Translations under genes and position numbers: made by a program
In this document: positions 24,601-38,100 of the stretch, piece by piece
How positions within the stretch are numbered: the first letter of the stretch is position 1
Layout of the letters: each line of letters begins with the position of its first letter
The notes under the pieces: generated by a model
The model's input: only the letters and a program-made list of their open reading frames with translations
The model's database searches: none
Told to the model about the DNA's origin: nothing
From: Cloeon dipterum
Taxonomy: Eukaryota; Arthropoda; Insecta; Ephemeroptera; Baetidae
NCBI RefSeq assembly: GCF_949628265.1
Contig: NC_088790.1
Coordinates: forward strand, 8,064,545 to 8,128,544
DNA length: 64,000 nucleotides
Direction: 5' to 3'

Positions 24601-27600
24601 CAAACTTTCCTGTCTTACTTTTTTAATAATCAAAGCAACTGCAATTTGAAATTATTTCTTGACCCAAGCAGAGCTCCTTTTAAGTCACTCTGTTGGAATT
24701 AATAGAGAAAAACACTTTGTGTGATACATAGGTTTTGTTGCACATCGCTAACATGGTAAATTACATTCGCTATAAATTGCACATATACAAGAAGGCACAG
24801 CCTCCCAGAAATGTTTCTCAGATTTAAATAACATTTCGAAATTTTATAAATAATGCACGCATTGTTGCACAATTTTTAATAAATTATTCTTTTGGCTCGT
24901 TGTGTCCAAACAATGCGTCTCGATTTGCATTTCAACGAGCTCCCCGTGAGGCGATTGTGCGGCCAACAACCCGCAGCACTTATACAGCCGTCAGAAAATT
25001 AATTCAGGATTGATCGCCAAGAAGGGGATACATTAATTAGTTGAGTGACACGGCGGAGTTAACATGCAAGATCATGTGGCCTCCTCTCTTCTCTTCTCTT
25101 GGCGTACTCTGCGAGGAAAGATAAACAATGCATGATATATTTCTTGCACTGCTCTTGTGTGTTGTCTTTTCATTCTCGCAGCGAAAATTTCAACACAAAT
25201 GTAGGGTTACGGAGGAAAATAAATCGCTGCGAGCGTGACAGATAGTTGCAATTAGCCGTGAGATAAGACGGATAAATATTTGTTTACAGTGCGCGCATCG
25301 CAGTGAATCTACTTTTTAATTGAACATTTTTCCACGAGCTGATATGAGTTGGTTCGTGCAAAATACACGCCCTGCGGTAGCGAACGGTCGTCGCCGGCAC
25401 CGCATTGCACGGCGGGCTTCTATAAATACGTGGTGCCGATGCAACTAAATGCAAGCAAGACTCGGTCAGTGTGCAGCGAGCTCGCGGACGAAGAAGCGCA
25501 TTACCGGCCTTGGCCCACTTCATTTCCTAATCAAAGTACTCTCATGCAGAAGGGCTTCTTTTCTTCTTCACTTAACGCCAAATATTTGCTATTACACGCC
25601 GCCAGATGACAAGAAAAATGACACAATTGATAGAGGAGCGAAAAGGCCGCAGAACTCTGCGGGTTGGTTTGGAGGCGCGATTTTACGAAATGCCCAAAAC
25701 GAGCATGGTCCTTGTTGAAAAATTAATTTGGGTTAATAGACGATTTTTGGACAGCCATTAAAAATATCATGTTTGTTAGAGATGTGCCATTTTAGATTTT
25801 TTTAAAGAATAAAATCGTTGTCTGAGCTTAAAATCAAATGTTAGGAAAAGCAATATTTACAAAAGAGTGATAATTTTTAAAAATAAATTAAAGATTTTAA
25901 GACCTTAAATTTTTTAATCCAAAATTTGCAGGAACAGAAAAAGACAAGATTTTTTAAGTCATCAATTCATTTGTGCAAGTTTAACTGACTTTGCAGCTAG
26001 CTGAGCTTCGTTAAAAGTTTACAATATGCACAGGAAATCACGACTTATGAAGTATTCACGAGACGCGCCTGCCACGACTTCCACATTTTAATTTTAAAAA
26101 CAAAACTGTATTGCTCAAGTGTAATCTAACGGCCGTGTTCATTGTGGTATTCTTATAATGCTTTTTAAAATATTTAAACTATGATTGAAATACTGTCAAT
26201 TGGTGTGAAGCAACTAATAATTTTTAAACGTGTTTGTTATAGACTTTTGTTGTTTAAAAATATGTCTGTTGCACGATTTCAAGCCCACAAATTTTGTAAT
26301 AGCATTGTGGTATTGTCTCAAATCTTGTCCCCCCCCCCAAACAAAACAAATGATTTCAGTTATTCAAACTTCAATCCTTGAATTTTGTCTCTCAATTTTT
26401 TAGTTAAGTTTATTAGGATCAATGCTTGAGATTTGGCCATCAAATTTTATATAGTGAGTGGATTTAGAAGCATCATAAAATTTTTACTTGAAAACCAATT
26501 TGTTTTACTGTAAAATACTATTTTATGTTATACGAATTAAAAAAGGAAAAGTAATTTAATTTATATATTGAAACAACACATTTACGAAATCTGAATTTTA
26601 AGATGAAGTAAAAATCTGCTGGCAATATTATGCAACGGTTATATTTTTTAATTTTAGAGCAAAATTACCTCTTTTGGGTAGAACGGCGCCATGATGGACA
26701 TGGAGCAGAAGCTGACAAAGTCCACAAGTGCGAGGGAGGCGAACACGAGCTTTTGCTTGCGGTCGAAGTTGCTGAAGCCGGGCGCCTTGGGCGTCAGGTG
26801 CGTCCTCAGCAGGCGCTGGCTTATCCTGCGGCCCGACGGCGGCGTCCGCTGCCGCCGCGTATGCTGCTGCCGATGTAACGGCGCCGGCACCGAGTGGCTC
26901 CGCACGTGCGGCGTCCCGTTCGGCCGGAAGAAGACGCGCTTGCCACCTCCATTCTGCCGACGGCTGCAACCAGAAAAACACACCGAGAGTTGAGTTATGC
27001 AACCAGTTTGACAACTGAGTCGGGCGGGTTGCCTGGGACCCAACCACCAGGGACTCTTACCAGGGACTCTTACCAGGGACAGTGTAAAAATTGGATGTTG
27101 CGAAAATTTTGTTCAATTTGTGCGCTTCCCACAACGCAAACTCGAGTCACCAGGGGATTTTTATTTAAATTCAATTGTGATAGCGAGATACGTGGCTCAG
27201 AAATGCTTAAAATTGAATTTTAAGGGCAGGTTTAGTGTCACCATGCTGATTTCTTTGCCCTGTGACAAATAATGTATATAGTTTTCTTTACTTCACAGAA
27301 AAAGTTTAAAATTTAGTTACAAAGTAGTAACCTTTATTATTTATTATGGTTATGCAGGGCTATTTTGCCCCATACATTGTCATATCCAGACAAAATAAAT
27401 TCAGTTTGTACATAATTGTTTAAAAGAGAGGTGGTACAATATTTCTTGAAAAAAAATTACTTCCTTTCACGGAGGAAATTGCAGGCGAGTAAAATAATCT
27501 TAACTTTCACACTAGATGCGCAGTCATATTGCTCTACACTTAGCTATTGCAGAGATACAAAAGTGAAAAAAGCACGATTGGGAAGAATTGTATATTTATT

Positions 27601-28953
27601 TCTCAGAATATCCAAATGTCTCCATGATAATTTTGTCTTGTTGAAGATAAAAGCTACTTCCAAAACCTCAAAGTTTTTTTTAACAAGAAATAAGAAAGTC
27701 TAAATTTAACTGCGAAATTATCGACTCACCAAAACCAGTAATTTTCATGATTCTGTAAATGAATTATTTCTTGACAAAATCAGTGAAATTCTTGTCAACG
27801 CGTCGAGTTCTAAGCCGTTTCTTGTTAGTATAATGATTAAATAACTGCACATACGCTTTCTGCTGATTAAGTCATGAACCAAACTTGTCCACATTGATAA
27901 CGTTTTTGGCAGTGCAAAACATGCAGGTGATTATTTTTCTTCAAATGAAAAAATATGTTGGTACTCCGGCTCCGCTTCTCGAGAGCTTTTTAGATTGAAT
28001 ATTAATGGAGTTCAGGATGCACGCGTCTGAGGATGTGCAAGGCAGGGGTTATAAATTATTGATTAAAATAATCAATAGCGATTCGCTCAGAGAAAGAAGA
28101 AGCAAGGTGCAATTTTACTCAAGATTGTTGCCTTGAAGAAACAAAAATGGCTATTAAACGTTTTAAATACTCTCGGTGGAAAACTTTGGCCTACTATGAA
28201 TTTTGATTATGAGTACACGAAAGGTTATATTACAGATCAATAGACGAGCGAGTGCACTCCTGTGATTTTGGCGGTGCTGCGGGCGCAAGGCAGAGAGAAA
28301 GAGCACTAAATTTTATCGTTGGTGTGTGCCGCAGCCAAAAAGGGCAAGAGAGGGAGGCGCGGTGGAAATTTGCATTATTTTAAATTCCGTCCACCATCGG
28401 AGATAACAAGATGAATAATTTTCTATAGGTCATCTGGGAACAATTAAAACAACTGATTTATTGAGCAAGCAGAAAGCAGAAGCAGTTTGAAGACCATAAG
28501 TGGTCGTAATAATTTATCGAACAGTAGACACCACCATTTGTTTTATTATCACTCTCCTCTCTATATGCGTGCCGACTTGCATTGTTTGCATAACTCAAAG
28601 ACAATGAGAAACACGGCGTCAGTGGCACATCTCCTGGCAAATATCCAATTCACAATAAAAATCCATACTATATCGGTTGATTTTCTTCAAACGCCTGCAC
28701 AATCACGCAGAAAGAAGCAACAGCAGGCCAAAAAGCAAAAAAGAAAAAAGACCAAATCGATTGGAACTCACCTTGTCGTTCCGGCGTCGATCACGCTGAT
28801 GGAGCGGCTCCGCCTGGCGCCGCCGCTTCCGTCAACCAAGACCTGCTGGTCGTCGTCATCGTTGTCGTCGTCGTCGTCGTCGTGATCGTCGTCATTGTCT
28901 GAGGCCATCAGGGTCACTGCGATGTTGACGTGGTGCTCGTCGGCTCGGTCCAT
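21662..28953 (-). CDS. SLC18B1: SLC18B1-like MFS transporter (probable vesicular polyamine transporter)
   Basis: Nine coding exons read leftwards (28953-28772, 26963-26669, 24521-24426, 24370-24297, 24224-24008, 23536-23446, 23386-23247, 22883-22690, 22229-21662) give 618 residues. SLC18B1 loads polyamines or monoamines into vesicles by proton exchange. Seen: TM1 (LVFASLALVDFVSFCSMS) followed by APFYPKEA, then ATVSGLVFSFYAFVMFVSSP, the antiporter motif GLGMSVGPALGG, and its second-half equivalent GEVIGPSLGG after DDLPTYSIVAGVWSGMYSL. It is longer than the 456-residue human protein because of an Asp-rich, basic N-terminal tail (about 120 residues) and a Glu-rich C-terminal tail. The start at MDRADEHH is a choice; upstream in-frame starts exist. 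The first two coding introns are 1.8 and 2.1 kb. Confidence 0.88.
21855..21905 (-). repeat. Glu/Asp codon repeat in the SLC18B1-like C-terminal tail
   Basis: Tandem CTC/CTT/GTC triplets on the plus strand encode an uninterrupted acidic run (ILEEEDEEEEEEDEE) just after the last membrane segment. It is a coding trinucleotide repeat that is likely to vary in length between individuals. Confidence 0.7.
25249..25530. promoter_or_regulatory. Candidate internal promoter: GC-rich island with TATA box in SLC18B1 intron
   Basis: Within a 2.1-kb AT-rich intron, about 280 bp are GC-rich. They contain TATAAATA at 25421-25428 (which also reads as TATTTATA on the other strand) and an initiator-like TCAGT at 25466-25470. 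It could be an alternative start for the transporter or an unrelated transcript. The TATA-to-initiator spacing (about 47 bp) is longer than normal, so the call is tentative. Confidence 0.3.
27047..27080. repeat. 13-bp tandem repeat, 2.6 copies
   Basis: The unit ccagggactctta occurs twice and is followed by the partial copy ccagggac. It lies in the first coding intron of the SLC18B1-like gene, just outside exon 2. Confidence 0.8.
28855..28895 (-). repeat. Asp codon (GTC/GAC) repeat in SLC18B1-like exon 1
   Basis: Repeated gtc triplets on the plus strand encode a near-continuous aspartate run (DNDDDHDDDDDDNDDDD) in the cytosolic N-terminal tail of the transporter. Confidence 0.7.
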
Positions 28954-31900
28954 GCTCGCACTCGCGACGACTAACTCGGCTGCACTGCGCGCGATGCACT
29001 CTGCCTGCACTCCGCCGACCGGCCTCCGTGCATGTGTGTGCAATTGCGACTCTATTTCGAGTCGCCGAGACAGCAAAACACTCACTCGGGGCCAGCCTCT
29101 GGCAGCAAGAGGAAAGAGAAATAGAGGGCGGGCGGGTGGGCGGAGGCGCCGGCGCCCGCAGTGCCACCCCTCACGTCAATGGGGTGGCGGGCGCGCCCAG
29201 CAGTCACTTCTGCGATCGGCACATGGCCTGCGTGACTCGCGCGCACACACACAGTATACAGACGTGCGTGAACTGCATTGAAAGGGAAATAACCACCCTC
29301 ACTGACAGCAATGCGGGGGTTGATGTCCGATTGGGGAAAATCCGACAGGAAATTTTGCTCTTGGAACGTGAATGACCATTTTCGCTTACGGAGAAAGAAA
29401 ATTAATAATTGCGAGACCTTTCCAGGCAAATAGCATAACTTGTATGAGTAAGAAAGTATTGATCTGTCTTTTAATCATTGTTTTACTTTAGAGGCCTTAA
29501 ATTATATAGTCTTTATAAATGTGCTACAAATTAATTGTTTGTGGACAGGCTATTTCAGAGTTTAATATGAACCTACAAAATATTTTTAACGTACTAAAAA
29601 TGAATTTGTTAAATTGAAATTTGATATAATGTAACCCTAACCTGTTTTCAAAATATATAAAATTACTGTTTTTTCTTAAATAAATAGTTATAGTATTATC
29701 AATTTATTACAATTTCAAAAAATAATTTGAAATTGTTAATTATAATTTAAACTTTCTTACCAGGAATAATTGGCAATTAGGGCTCAAATCTTGCAAACTG
29801 TTTTGAACAACCGCTCTATTCAAGGTCATCTGCAGACCGCTGCACCATAAATTATGTCAGAAAGTAATTTAAATTATTTTAAAATACTGCTGATTAGGCC
29901 GCGGAGTCAAAATAGCTGTTGGCCTGCACTAAAGCGAGCGTGATTATTTTCTTTTTCAAAATTTCCAGTTTTAACGTTAATTCAGATTAAAAAAAAGAAA
30001 ACGTTAGTTGCTATGTCGAACGGGTGTGAGACCAGTTAAAATCCACCCTGAAAGAAAAAAGACTTCCTCCAGCATAAATGTTTTTTTTTTAATTTTGTAT
30101 TAGATGTGTAATGTTGGTAAAATTTCAAGCTCTCGCCGTTTAGGGATTTTAACTTTTTAGACTTCCAACAAAATAAATAAAGTTATCTACTTCAAGCAAA
30201 ATTTTAAACTATTTTAATAAATTCGAGTAGATTTGATAGTTGACATTAAAATATATCCTTCAAATTTGTGTCACAGCAAGAGTTCATCGCCACCTTCTTG
30301 CTCTATTATTATACCTTATACCGCGTTTAATTTTGAAAGGACAAATTTTTTTCTTCAATAATTTTAAGGGGAGATTTTAGAAATGAAGAGCACATTATGG
30401 CCAAAACATTTTTTATTATTTTGATATATAATCATCATAATAAGGTGATCCATGTGTGTATAGATTTTGTTGTTTTGTATAATGCGGTGACTGATGACGG
30501 TGAGTGTGTGTAGTAAATGTTTGTCAAGAGCCGTTTTTACTGCGAGATTATCACTTGTGTGTGAGTGAGAGAATTACGGCCAGCATTGCTTGCTTTCTTT
30601 TTAAACGTCCTTTCAATATAATATTTTTTCATCTCCATCAATTTTTCCACACACCGTACATGCTTTCATTCTGCAATTAATCTGCCATAATAATATAGTG
30701 TACTGTCTTCTCTGTATTTTGTATATGCGATACACACGTGCGCTTTTTGGTTTCTTAGACAGCAGCTTTTCAAAAGCTGCGCGATACAAGATTGGAATAG
30801 CAACTGTAACGAAGAAAAAATTAAGAAAACCGCGTCGGCAGTATGTACACACGTTTATTGTGCCATGTAAAAACACACGCACTCGTCGCCGAACAAGCAG
30901 ATGGACCGTGCAATTACAATTTATCTTCAATCCCGGCAACACGATCGGTCAGCAGCTTTCCAACAACAATCTCGTACTCTGATGAACCAATTAAAGCATT
31001 GTCCTTACATCGAATTTTTCACAAATCAATTTTGCTTCCTCTTATTTAACGCCTAGTACAATTTTCAAATCCACAAAAAGAGGAAGTGACCAGATAAAAG
31101 CGTGATTGCGACATTGTGAAACTTAATTGGATATAATATAGTATAACGCTATAATAATGCAACGTAGCTACAAACGCATACCTTGTTAGTAAACAAAATA
31201 TTGATGAAGATTGATTAATGAATGTTTTTTAGCAACAAAATCCCAACGTAAGATAATCATATATAATGGTAGGTTTAAAACCAAAGAGTAACAATAAAAA
31301 GAGTACAAAAATACGTACAACACTGCCTTAAAATGGAAATACATCATTGGTTTCCTACGCTCAGGGTGACAATTAATGAGTAATTTTTCTTTCGGTTGCG
31401 CATACTTAAACATCGAGAGAATTCAGATCTGTAGTGAGAATATCAAAAAGTGTCCATTTTAAAATTTCATCCATCTATGTGAGAGGCACCCTGGTATATT
31501 TTTAGAGAAGAAAACTAAGCGAAAAACTAAACTCTGAATTATCCTGCCAAACGCTTCATGAGTGCCATTAAACATCTTCCGGGTGCATATTATTTTCAAT
31601 TTAAATGTAAGTGGATAACGCAGCTGCACAAATGTTTCTGGTGATCAAAATGCATCCTTTTTGTAACAATAACTTTTGACAATTTTGTTAGTTGAACACA
31701 TCGGCTCAGGTTGCGAGGCCTACATCTATTCATTTTTACGTTACACCACATTGTTTGGTAACTCTTGTAATTGGTCTAAAGAAAATCATTGTGCTTCCAA
31801 CAGAAAAATGGGGCGTCGAATGCCAAAGACGGAACGAGAGAAACTAAAACTGCATTATTTCCAAGCTACTTTTCCCCTTCCATCTTTGCTGTAACTTTAG

Positions 31901-32157
31901 TTTGGAATTTCGAATGCATGGCGTTCAAGGCAGGTACCTCAAGTTTAACAAAACAACTCAACAACAGTTGGCTTGATTGAATGCACCACAAAAATAAAAT
32001 TAAAACGCAATGAGAGAAAACGCTGGAGGGCTTCAATCCATTTTCTTTTGTTTGCTTGTAATATTTTAAATCCAGATCATCGTCTTCCGATCTGAGGTTT
32101 GATGTGAAATAAGCATGTGTTGGTAGATGATTCTTGTACGAGAAGCGCCTTCGCTGC
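28954..32157. other. Intergenic: SLC18B1-like promoter side and flotillin-2 3' flank
   Basis: The first 300 bp (28954-29290) are GC-rich and CpG-rich and likely carry the promoter and 5' UTR of the transporter. The remaining 2.8 kb is AT-rich and should include the flotillin-2 3' UTR. Short open frames around 30600-31050 on both strands have no recognisable protein character. No RNA gene was identified. Confidence 0.5.
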
Positions 32158-35100
32158 TTACTTGGCGCCGGGCAGTTTGCTTAGGACCTGAAAAAAGTGT
32201 TATTATTTCATGATACTGTTTTGGTAAAATTTAAAATCTCCGTGAATCCTCTACCCTACAAACATTTATAAATGCGTCAAATTATTTATTTGCAATTTTT
32301 TATTTTATCTAAAAGCTATTTCCGAACGATCTACATATTTAGATGGGTGTATGACATTTAAAAGTTACGTTTGTGACCTGTTAATCCTTGAACAAAATGC
32401 GATAATAATCAAAGTTTGGAGCAAAACCTCAGCTTCCTCTTTTTTTAGATTTCGCATATATCGAATTTGTAGATTTTCGGAATTAGATGGCTATATTTTA
32501 ACTTGATTGATTTTTTTTCCATTTAAGATAAATGTTTAATCTGGTTACAATCATCTTGTTACACTAATTCGACTCTTTTTAAAGTATCAGTTAATGGAAA
32601 ATTTTAATTCAGCATGATTCTTGAGCACCAAAAGGGTAAATAATTGAAATTTTTTGATGAAACCATTTGATATTGCAAATAAATTCTTTTTAAGACCGAA
32701 TGACGTTAAAGCACTGAGACTTGATAAGCATAAAATCAAGTAAAAAGTCTTAAACTGTCTAAATTTTTGGCATATCTTATCTTTTTGATCAGTTTATATC
32801 TTTTGAGGTGGGTGACCCCCTGATAGTAAACAAATCGTGAAAACTCCATGTCCCATTCTTCATAATATGACCAAGTATATAGCTTAATGATTAAGACAAG
32901 ACATCAGCTTTAAAATGCTTTTTTAAAAAAGTTCAACAAACCAACCATTCAATATCTTTTTTAAAATCAAGAATACCGTCAGTTTTTTTTCAATACCTAT
33001 AAAAAGTTGTGATTTGATTAAAACGTGTCTTAAAACAAACTACAAAATCGAAATATCCTTTCTGGAAATACCTTTGAAATGTCCACTCCGGTGAGTGCAT
33101 GCAGGGCAGGCGGTATTTGTCCAGCCAACCTCGCGATCTCTGCCGTGCCAGTGTTTTCGCCACTCAAAAGCACAATCTCCTCCGTCTTGGCCAGCGGTGC
33201 AGAAACCTCAGCAGCGATCTGGAAGAGGGACAAGCGTGAGTAGAGCTGCAGGATATAATCGAACATCTTACCTTTGGCAGTGCTTCAAGTACGAGGGACA
33301 TGATGGCGGCCTCTCCGTACTGCTTGTACACGGCCGCCTTCATCCTCATCCTCTCGGCCTCGGCCTTGCCCACCGCCTCAATGGCGTAGGCCTCGGCGGA
33401 GCCCAGCTTTTTGATTTTCTCAGCTTCCGCTTGGGCAGAGGCAACGGTTTGCGTTCTGTAGGGAAATATTGGATATTAGCGCTCATCGTAAATTCATTAG
33501 GTAACAATGACAAAAGAGAGGAACTGTTTCATATATGCACAGGGTTAAACAAATCAAAATGGGAAACTTTGGTAATCTTTCATTTTTTTTTAAATGATGA
33601 ATCCTCTAAAATTCATTATTGGAAGACAACACGCATCCTTACTTTTATATAATAAGGAAATTAGTGTAGTATTTTTTAAGTTTAAAATAAGCAGATACCA
33701 TAATCGTTTTTGCAAATTTAAAATAGCCATATTTGTTAGAAAAAAATATTGTTAAAGAGTTGCAAGCTTCCCTTTAAGACAATCTACAAAAATTGTAGAT
33801 CTCCCTGTGCACAGAAATGACTTCAAGGATTCAACAAAATTTATTTCCTTATTTTCAGTTACGTTTATTGTTTGGGTAAGAGCCTCGCTAATTGTTAAGT
33901 AAAGAAAGAGTCATGAACCTTTTGCCCTCGGCGATCATTTGGACGCGGTAGCTTTCGGCCTCGGCGGGGAGACGCACTGTCGACGACAGCTCCCTCTCCT
34001 TGCGCTGCACCTCCTGCTGCTCCACCTCGATCTGCTTGCGTCTCTCCACCACCTCGATTTGGATTTCTTCGTTTCGGATTCGCTGCCTGATTTTGGCCGC
34101 CTGCAACTCGTAGGCCAGCTGCGCCTCTGCTTTCTGGAAGAGAAGGGGGAGTTTGTCAGAGTGGAGATCGATTTTGAAAAAGGGGGAGAAAGTGTTTGGA
34201 GATAATTAAAAATAAAACTCTTTAGGATTTCCACAATCTATATATGTGAATTATTTTTGCAGGCGTATTTGTAATTAATTTGGAAAATCAATGATTTTCA
34301 TCGCTTCTCTTAAATTTTACAAATTTTACAAAGCGAATATTTTTTAACCAATTAATTGAGATGATATTCTTACAGCCGTATTGATTTCCTTGTCAAAGTT
34401 GGCCTTCTGCAGCTTGAACATCCTCGAGTTGTCTTCGATCTTCGTGTCAGTATTGTACTTGATGTCCATCGCGGCTCTCTCGCATTCTGCCTCCTGCAAT
34501 CACGAAACGAGTGAATTCTAGTGCTTTTGAAAATCCAATAAAAACGCCGCTCGAGTCGGCAGCAATAAAAGGGAAATTTTCAGACAGGATCTCTACACTG
34601 TCTAATGATAACGTATCACGCCATAGATCATAACAATGACGACCTTTCATTGTGTGTGGCATCAAATCGATTGAGAATAAACGAGCTGCATGGATTAAAT
34701 CCGAGTTTCCATGCGTCTCTCTCAATTGCTGGGAAGCGCAGCTGCCAGAGTCTGTTTTTAAACTAGGCTGAGCGCGCCAAATGATAATCAGATATGCAAA
34801 AATTGCCGTCAAAGAGCGGCAAAACGAGCATATTCATGAGGATATAATTGGATTAGAACACTGACGTAGGAGGTTTGCAGGTAAAAATGTAGATACATTT
34901 TCTGCACTTAATTTGAATCCTTCATTTTTAGTGTATAGTATTTGAGGATGTGTATATTATGGGTTGGAAATGTTGAGGGATATATATGCTCATAAAATGG
35001 AGTCGAAAGGATATTTTTTAAAGCTTTAGCAAAAAATTAGTAAATATTGGAGATTTGGTTTAACATATTATATTTCAACAAGGCGTAACTTTAAAAAATA

Positions 35101-38100
35101 CAGAAAGGAAAAATATTAGTAAAGACTTAAACCAGATTTCCTGTAAAAACCCCATACTTTCAGATTACTTATTACAGAATCAGAAACCACAAATTCAATA
35201 TCACGCCAAACTAGAGGAAATTCTGGAATTATTGATTTTTTTAATATAAATAATTTATGATAGTATTTTTAAATGTTTCTTGAATTGTATGAATTTTTGA
35301 ATCAAAATATATTGTATTAGAGGATGTAAAATCTCATTTGGACAAACCGATGGGATTTCACCAAACAATGATTTTATTATTAAATTTGAAATGGAGACCT
35401 TTAAAATCCTGGAATATATGAATTAAAAGAAAAGTAAAGAGTGTACAAACCTTGATTCCGGCATCCCTGTTGGCCTGCGCGACTCCGATGTCTGCGTCGC
35501 GTTTGACGTTGGCCGTCTGCGCCTTTCCGAGCGAGGCCAGGTACTGCACATCGTCGTATACGTCCTTGATGGTGAAAGAGAGGATCTCAATGCCCATCCG
35601 GCCGACGTCGGGCGCCGCCACCTCCCGCACCAATGCAGCGAACTGGTCCCGGTCTTTGTACACCTCTTCCACGGTAAGAGTTCCTGCGAACGGATATCAA
35701 TATTTCGTTATTCTCTGGCTCCATCATCGATTACTTGTCTTGCTGCTCATTAATTTCTCGCAGTAGCTTCCGTCTCGCGAAATTGATTCAACAAGCGAGC
35801 TAGAGTCAAGTTATTTGGTCTTTGACCGCTGTTGATCTAAAGAAATACTGTCGCTGGCGGGTTTTTATTATTGTTACGTGTGCAACGGTGAATGTCGTAA
35901 AATGGTTTTCTTATCTTGCGATATTTTATAGAGAAAAGAAAAGGACGGCGAAAGCAATTGAATCTTTTGTACTGCGCACCAGATAAAAACTTACAACACG
36001 TGCGCTGCTTTTATTTTGCTGCGCTTCCGTTGCTCTGTTTCTCGTGTAATTATTTCTTTAGAAGGAAAAATTGAACGGGTGGCACTCTTATCAAAAATTA
36101 AATGTTCAGCACTTTCAGCAGCACGGCGTGAAAATGAAAGTAGAAAAAAACCGCAACGATAAAAGCTGTTTAATTTTCCTCTGTAAACAACCAACAAGAT
36201 GCTTGATACATTATCTGAAATTCACAGTCTCGACGCTCCTTTTCCCTGAATTGACTTTCTGATCCTTTAAAAAGCAAATATTTTACTTCAAGATAAGTTG
36301 GACGGGTAACCGAATAATACGCAACCATTATCCGCTCGCTACCTTGCTAGGGTGACGCCGAATTTATTTGAATCTAGTTACAGCTGACAGCACCAGGCAC
36401 GCATAATTTACTGGCTAGCTCTCCTTTCAAATAATAATAACAGTCGTTGTTTGTTTTTCCGTTTGAAACCTTCAAGCTAAATAGTTTTGTAACTCCCAAC
36501 TGTCGACGAGTAAAAGTTGCTTTCGAGGTTTATAATTTATTCTGCCCTCAGAAACGTCGCAATAATTAAACTGGCCCAATGTGAACTGACCAAAGTTAAA
36601 GCATTTAATTTTAACTGCAAATTAGTCCAAGATCTCAGTTAATTTTATTTTGCTGGCTGCCGCAGAAAATAAATAAAATGAGAAAACCAGCTTCACGAGG
36701 AAATTTTAAGGCAATCGAAATTTCCTGTCTCAGACAAAGGAAAAATTTCTAAAATAGAAAAATTGAGTTTTTGATGTTGTGAGAACACAAACAAGAATTA
36801 TGACCAAAGAATAACGAAAAAAGGAAATACCCAGGTATACAAATATATCTAAATATGAGGCAACGATATGTTAAAACGCGCGCTATATAAAGAAGGCCTA
36901 AATTAAGTTGAGTAAAGATGAACCTTAATGAAAAATGCTTAGTTTTCTGTGTTTTTCTTTCTTCCTTTTTAAAATGCATTGATTTTCCGGTTAACAATTT
37001 ATCTTTGCAACCTGAAAAAATAGAAAGCGCAAAGCAACAGTAAGCATTTCTAATATATCTAAATAGCACCAAATTCCTCGAAACTTAACCAGCTTCCGTG
37101 TTTGATGTCGATTATTGTCGTGTCGCTTTAAAAAACGGTGCATGTCTAGCTTGTGAGAGAAATTCTCCTTTTGGCGAAAGCGAAATGAATAACAATTTTC
37201 AGAAGGCAGACAGAGCTCACCACTTAAAAACCATTGATATATTTCAGTTGATTTTCTTGGAAAATTATGCGGCAACCTGATAAAACTCTAGCTTAGTTTT
37301 AGTTTGATGAGTTTTTTTTAAAGATGAGTTTTAACCAGTTTGAAAAGGGCCGTTCAATAGTAACAAACTTTTCCCCTGTAAACATCAAACTGCGAAAAAT
37401 TATTGTTGTTCTTTTATGAACCAAATGATCACTACCCTTAAGGAAAAAAAGGAAATTAACCTAGGCAGCGTTTTTTTTTATTTCGCTGCAAATTTGGTTT
37501 GCTTTAGAGAGAACTGTATTTTGTCTTTCAGAACAGGACGTTTCCCAGTGTTGAAATACCTTGACATGAGGCATACTCCATTGAATAGGTCTCGTAAAGA
37601 GGAATCTAAATCAGTCAAAAACATTTTCAAGCACTTTAAATATTAAAATAAATCGATTTTTTTAAATTTTTATTTGCACCTTGATCCACTTTTGACTATT
37701 GCACTTTGTAGAAACGAACATAAATAAAAAATAAAAAAAACTACTGCTTACTGAAACCAAAGAGTGCACATTATTTTTTTGCTACCGCTCCACTGCTAAA
37801 CATCCTTCATAGTAAAATTAATTGATCTGAGGCTAAAATATGAAAAAATAGCTAAAAATTGTTTAACTGTCAGATTAAAAATACAACTACATATTTTATC
37901 ATGCATGATTTTAAAAGAAAAAATTTAATAGAGACAGAAATCTCCAATCTAGGTTTCTTGCTGTTTGATTGTGGTAATTTGCAAAAGATCCTCAGGTGCT
38001 ACTCACTTTTTGACCACAAAGACCGTAAATGCAATCGTGATTCCCAGGCTGACGGCTTCCAAATTGGCCAACATTTCGAAGAGAAGGGCGACAGAGTGTG

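Noticed and set aside
30613-31049. Overlapping short frames of about 70-110 codons in the SLC18B1/flotillin-2 spacer
   Set aside because: Low complexity and no domain, signal peptide or splice structure; both strands are open equally, as expected by chance.
37697-37709. tattgcacttt resembling the 5' end of miR-92/miR-25 family microRNAs
   Set aside because: Only the first ten bases match the family, and the only partner sequence (near 37770) leaves a loop of about 50 nt with a bulged stem. No convincing precursor hairpin.
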